From Sipunculus nudus (Eukaryota; Annelida; Sipuncula; Golfingiida; Sipunculidae), in contig CM049312.1 of NCBI GenBank assembly GCA_026874595.1, positions 26,405,956 to 26,469,955 of the forward strand: a stretch of 64,000 bases of DNA, read 5' to 3'. The position numbers and the translations under genes are program-made. This document shows positions 58,390 to 64,000 of the stretch, piece by piece. The notes beneath the pieces are model-generated. The model searched no databases, was not told where the DNA came from, and saw only the letters and a list, made by a program, of their open reading frames with translations. How positions within the stretch are numbered: position 1 is the first letter of the stretch; every line of letters begins with the position of its first letter.

Positions 58390-60960
58390 TTCCTGTCTGC
58401 CCAGTGTCCATTTGTGCGTCTGTTTCATCACATAAACCCTCATATCACAGGAACCGTTTGACCGATCAGGAAATAAAATTTATACAAATGTAGCCCTTGG
58501 AAAGCTTTATAACATACACAAAAAATGGTGGCGCCAACTGTAACCATGTTTGCACAGTGTCCATCTGTTCACCGCCTTGGGTTAAAATCACTCATATCTC
58601 TGCAGTGAATTGACTAATTAACCTGAAATTCCACATGCGTATACATCCTGGATAGCTTTCTTGATTTTATGACAGATGGCGCCACCTATATTCACGTTCA
58701 CGCTGATGACATCCAAGCTCATATCTCAGGAACCGTTTGACCGATCAGGAAATAAATTTTATACAAATGTAGCCCTTGGATAGCTTTATAACATACACAA
58801 CAAATGGTGGCGCCACCTGTAACCATGTTTGCACAGTGTCCATCTGTTCACCGCCTTGGGTTAAAATCACTCATATCTCTGCAGTGAATTGACTAATTCA
58901 CCTGAAATTCGGCATGCTTATACATCCTGGATAGCTTTCTTGATTTTATGACAGATGGCGCCAACAAATATTTACGTTCATGCTGCAGACATCCAAGCTC
59001 ATATCTCGGGAACCGTTTGATCGATCAGGAAATAAAATTTATACAAATGTAGCCCTTGGATAGGTTCATAACATACATAAAAATTGGTGGCGCCACCTGT
59101 AACCATGTTTGCACAGTGTCCATTTGTTCATCTGCCTTGTGTTAAAATCACTCATATCTCTGCAGTGAATTGACTAATTCACCTGAAATTCGGCATGCCT
59201 ATACATCCTGGATAGCTTTCTTGATTTTATGACAGGTGGCATCACCTATATTCACGTTCACGCTGCAGACATCCAAGCTCATATCTTGGGAACTGTTTGG
59301 CCGATCAGGAAATAAAATTTATACAAATGTAGCCCTTGGATAGCTTCATTACATACACAAAAAATGGTGGCGCCACCTGTAACCATGTTTGCACAGTGTC
59401 CATCTGTTCATCTGCCTTGTGTTAAAATCACTCATATCTCTGAAATGAATTGACTAATTCACCTGATATTCGGCATGCATATACATCCTGGATAGCTTTC
59501 TTGATTTTATGACAGGTGGCGCCACCTACATTCACGTTCACGCTGTTGACATCCAAGTTCATATCTCAGGAACCGTTTGACCGATCAGGATATAATTTTT
59601 TTACAAATGTAGCCCTTGGATAGTTTTATAACATAAACAAAAAATGGTGGCGCCACCTGTAACCATGTTTGCACAGTGTCCATCTGTTCATCTGCCTTGG
59701 GTTAAAATCACTCATATTTCTGCAGTGAATTGACTAATTCACCTGAAATTCGGCATGCGTATACATCCTGGACAGCTTTCTTGATTTTATGAAAGGTGGC
59801 GCCACCTACATTCTAGTTAATGCTGCACACATCCAAGCTCATATCTCAGGAACTGTTTGACCGATCAGGAAATAAACTTTATACAAATGTAGCCCTTGGA
59901 TAGCTTTATAACATACACAAAAAATGGTGGCGCTACCTGTAATCATTTTTGCACAGAGCTGTCTGTTTGTCTGTTGAGGCCTAAAATCACTCATTTCTCT
60001 GTAGTGGTTTGACATAACTGCCTTAAGTTTTGCAGGTTTATACATCCTGGACAGCTTTTTTGATTTTATGACAAGTGGCGCCACCTAAATTCTAGTAAAC
60101 GCTGCACACATCCAAGCTCATATCTCAGGAACAGTTTGACTGATTGGGCCAAAATTGTGTATGTGTTTAGATCTCACATAGGTCTTTATCACACAAAACT
60201 GGAGTTGCCACCTGCAACCATTTTTGCACAGCGTCTGTCTGTTTGTCTGCCATGGGATAATGTCACTCATATCTCGGCAGTGGTTTGACGTATCTGCCTA
60301 AAATTTTGCAGCTTTATACATCCTGGATAACTTTCTTGATTTTATGACAGGTGGCGCCACCTACATTCTAGTTTACGCTGCAGACATCCAAGCTCATATC
60401 TCGGGAACCGGTTGAACGATTGGGCCAAAATTTTGCATGTTTATAGATCTCACATAGGTCTTTATCATACACAAAACTGGAGGGGCCACCTGCAACCATT
60501 TTTCAAATTTTGCACAGCTTCTGTCTGTTTGTCTGCTGAGGCCTAAAATCACTCATTTCTCTGTAGTGGTTTGACATGACTGCCTAAAATTTTGCAGGTT
60601 TATGCATCCTGGACAGCTTTCTTGATTTTATGACAGGTGGCGCCACCTAAATTCTAGTTAACGCTGCACACATCCAAGCTCATATCTCAGGAACCGTTTG
60701 ACTAATTGGGCAAAAATTGTGTATGTGTTTAGATCTCACATAGATCTTTATCATACACAAAACTGTAAGGGCAACCTGCAATCATTTTTGCACAGCGTCT
60801 GTCTGTTTGTCTGCCGTGGGCTGTAATCACTCATACACATGTAGTGGTTTGACTTTTCTGCCTAAAATTTCGCATATGTATACAACTTGAACAGCTTTCT
60901 GGATTTGTAGTAGGTGGCACAACCTACATACACATTCAGGCTGCAGACATTCATGCTAAT
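58390..60960. repeat. 280-bp dimeric satellite, about 9 copies
   Basis: ATCCAAGCTC recurs at 58711, 58991, 59271, 59831, 60110, 60386 and 60672, with ATCCAAGTTC at 59551. Spacing is exactly 280 bp for the first five, then 279, 276 and 286. Each unit is two diverged halves of about 140 bp. Both read CTCATATCTC, then TTGAC, then TGGATAGCTTT, and end in GGTGGCGCCACCT. The right end decays after 60830. The 81-residue ORF at 59839-60084 is an artefact. Confidence 0.93.
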
Positions 60961-63860
60961 ATGCAACATACCTCACTCTATTTCCCCTTGACACTCAATC
61001 CATGCCTCACTTCACCCGTTCCACTCTGATTTTGGCGGATACACATAGTCACTTGTGGGCTACCCATGTTGTAGTTTTTAAAGTTTACACATTTTTTCTC
61101 TATTTATAGATATATAAATACAGACTTAATCTTGGTCTGTTGGTTAATCTGTTTGATGCTTCAGTTGAATGAGTATATACTACCATCCTGATGATAAAAT
61201 TTCCTTTTGTGAATCTCTTCCCAGTCAGCTGAGCGCCATGACCCATGGGTCACTTGTTCTTATGTATTCTGTTTAGATTTTGTCAGACTACCCCCTCACC
61301 TGCTTTTACTGTGGAACATTTATCCTGTGGCTCAAAGTAAAACCCTGCTTAAAAAAAACCAACGATCAACTCCTGTTTAACCGTGAGAATCGACTGTTGG
61401 ATACCAAGAACAAAGTATATTTCACTTACTGACCAAAGCAAGTATTACACTCGGCGTGGCAGTCCTTCTTCTGGTGCAATGGCTGAGTTGCTTACGGAGA
61501 CAAAACATCAGGTTTAAAGCAGGTGTAGGAAATCTCTTGGTCTGAGGTTCTGGTTCAATTGACCTATCCATGAACTCTAAGTGACTTTAATTACATATCC
61601 ATTCAATGAATAATCATAAGCACTGGACTAACGAGCAACCAATCAGGTAACCATAAACATTGTAAAGCGTCAATCACCTGACAACAACAAAATTTTGCAT
61701 AATTTGACAGAGCTCTGTCAAACAAAACACGTGTAGTCTGTAAAAACTACCAGTTCCATTGTCTCGGCCCAAGACGTGTGATTCCGATCCGCTCTGCTCC
61801 TCTCCGTCAACAACGTCTTGGGAACGACCCTTAGGAAAACGCCTTGTAAGGTTCCAAATAGGAGACCCCTTTGGAATCGTATAATTGACATTTCAAGCGA
61901 TGTCAACATAAAATAATTACCTTTTTGTTGTCTTTGGATGTTTTGTAAAACATCTGCAAAGTATTGGCACCAAAATATTGCTCAATAGCCCTACTTATCC
62001 ATAATTTTGCCAAGAGCTGATGTCTTAAATAGAGAACAAGCCGCCATGATTACATTAAGTGACCCACAGTCCTTTGCAACGATATTTAGACTGGGAACCC
62101 GCTCTGATCTTAACGCTGTTTGAACTGGAAAAAGCGGGCGATAATAGATGTCGGTGGCGGGTACCAGTCGATCAACGTCCGCTCATTCCAAATTCCTGTA
62201 TATTGTTATGTTTAAATCACCGCGGGCTTACAAGGATCGTTAGGGATTATATTTCATTAATATATTAAGGTAAGAACGTGGTAAAGTTGCCAGAAAGTCC
62301 CATTAACTACCAAAGACACTAACGGATGCATTTTGGTGTGTATATTTAGTAGTTTTAAGAGTTTTTTTTGGTGCCTTCTGCCAGTGTCTACCATTTCACC
62401 ATTACAAGGCCTAACTGTACAGGCCATTCCCACAACTGTGATCGTATCACAGTTGTGGATCCGCAACAACCAGTTCCAATGTCGGCATGTTTTCCGGGAT
62501 TTGTTTATACAAAGGAGACAATATAAAAAGTTCTAGGCTTTAGGTTGCAAGAGCCATTTCTCCGACTACCGAATGATTAATAATAATGTCTTACCTGGCA
62601 CGTAATTCGTATGAGACAAATAATCCAAAATATAGCAAGACAGTTCATAATGACTGCGATATAGTAAACAATGGTCAGGCGATACCAGTTGATGACGTCA
62701 GTCAATACGACGTCATGCGTCATCGACTTTTGTGACGTCATTATTATGTTGTAGGTAGCTCTCGTACCATGGGCATGGAAGACCTTCTGTGTAGGAGCGT
62801 TTTAGGGGCTCATTATAAAAATAAGTTAAAAGGGCGGAGCATTTGGGCTGTGGTGGATAGGTCAATTGTGTAATTGTCTATGGAAATGCTAACCAACTAA
62901 CTCTCATTCTGAGTGAACATGTACTCTATATTTATCCATTAAATGTACAAGTGGATGAAAAAGAAAAACGACGGTATGATGACAAAATTTTGACACGTCA
63001 TGAACTCAGATAAACGAATCATTTATAAAAGCCGATCATTTTTTTTTCTCTATGCTGCCTACTTACATTTGGCAGCCTACTGGGATTTATCAGGCTCAGT
63101 GATGCCAGGGGTTAAGACTAGGCACGACCTCTAAATGTGATACGTCAGGAACAATCGTAAGACGGTAGTGATGCCGGTGGTAAAGAACGACCGCGGAAGG
63201 AACATCGGTAGGAAATCTTGGATACCCGCAATTAGCAAGGTTTTGTATAATAGTTCCTGAACGTAAGTTGTAGCAGACCATCGCGCGACCGTTTTACGAT
63301 GGTCTTACCCTGTCGCAACCAATAATATGCATCTACAACCAGCTATCGGTCATAAAGGTTGTCACAGGACAGTCGTTAGACTATGGCACGAACATATATG
63401 ACCAGTCACAAAACTGTCATTGATGGTCTAACGTTTGTCGTACGACAAGTCGCAAAACAGGTAGCATATAATCACTGATGGTCGTGCGATGTTCATGCTA
63501 ATGTGACCGCATCTGTTTTTTATGCCTAAAAGACACACACAGTCACAACGACCTCCTTTTGCGACCGTCGAGGTCGAATGTACGGAGAAAATGTAAGACA
63601 CTTTAATTATGCTGGGTTAACACCTAGCCAGGATTGTGCGATTCCGATGAGAACCAAGGATCGCATTAGATCTTCATGATCGTGGAAATTTTTATTGAAT
63701 ATTTTTTATCTTTTTTTACAATTTCATACACGTAAATATGATGCAATACGTTTTGTCAGGTTCCTGGACAAGATTTTATACGAACTAATAACCGAATCCT
63801 TACCATACTGTGAAGATTGGATACGATTCTATGGCTAATCCTTGCGATCTTATAAAAAAA
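60961..63860. other. Non-coding stretch
   Basis: No gene recognised. Short ORFs lack domains. The 63270-63500 part has several GTCGCAA/GTCGTACGAC-type motifs on both strands and might be a decayed inverted-repeat element, but no ends could be set. Confidence 0.4.
62430..62458. other. Perfect 13-bp inverted repeat with 3-nt loop
   Basis: CCACAACTGTGAT and its exact complement flank CGT. It stands alone in unique sequence, with no terminator context. Confidence 0.8.
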
Positions 63861-64000
63861 GCGTGAAATGTCTAGGGGAATGAATAAAGAAGTCAGTGTT
63901 TTTTGTTAACAAATAATTATAATTTATTTTTTAAAAAGTCCTAACATTACAATAAACTAAATCAATACAATTTCACAGTATATGAATAAAATGTACAGTA
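63861..64000 (-). mobile_element. LTR-like repeat, third copy, cut by the window end
   Basis: GCGTGAAATGTCTAGGGGAA, AATTATAATTTATT and CCTAACATTACAATAAACTA match 42440-42550 in the same (minus) orientation. The left edge adjoins CTTATAAAAAAA and lacks the CTAGGCA part, so it is truncated on that side. Confidence 0.5.

Overview
This window is eukaryotic nuclear DNA from a marine-invertebrate-like animal. It is AT-rich, dominated by repeats and mobile elements, and poor in genes. A mollusc is my best guess (long TA microsatellites, a clan-2 P450 without introns, an intronless rhodopsin-type receptor relic, abundant short inverted-repeat elements), but nothing in the sequence proves the phylum. 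The only intact cellular gene I can support is a cytochrome P450 at 28501-30027. A close paralogue at 38985-40528, in the opposite orientation, is a pseudogene.

Layout. 1-3040: no gene. 3063-8976: a 25-bp minisatellite runs into a 5.6-kb array of about 255 copies of a 22-bp unit, which itself contains a 1,843-bp tandem duplication. 9361-10412: a 397-bp chimeric tandem repeat that carries a captured block of the 22-bp array. 11-17 kb: an LTR-like repeat, a miniature LTR retrotransposon whose LTRs carry a tRNA-type Pol III promoter, and two copies of a dispersed repeat. 18163-18990: a broken GPCR gene. 21486-23088: a foldback-like element with tandem-repeat arms and a 5-bp target duplication. 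26190-27148: a possible pogo/Tigger-like remnant. 28.5-41.5 kb: the P450 pair and its flanking repeats. 41632-43043: the second miniature LTR element and a second LTR-like repeat.

44.7-57.3 kb is a nest of transposons. A 305-bp MITE is followed by a 12.1-kb PIF/Harbinger element with perfect terminal inverted repeats and a CTG target duplication. It has both Harbinger genes, a Myb/SANT-like protein and a two-exon HARBI1-type DDE transposase, and both carry disabling changes. Inside it sits a very young, apparently intact 6,686-bp LTR retrotransposon. Its single 1,609-residue ORF has Ty3/gypsy-type domains arranged in the Ty1/copia order (protease-integrase-RT-RNase H), the hallmark of the Gmr1 group. 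57.4-61.0 kb holds two related satellite arrays. The second is a 280-bp dimer of two diverged 140-bp halves, each keeping the palindrome GGTGGCGCCACC. 61-64 kb has no recognisable gene and ends in a third LTR-like repeat cut by the window edge.

The most unusual items are the two miniature LTR elements (Pol III boxes inside the LTR plus a tRNA-Pro-like primer-binding site), the foldback element, the Gmr1-type domain order nested in a Harbinger element, and the dimeric palindrome satellite.
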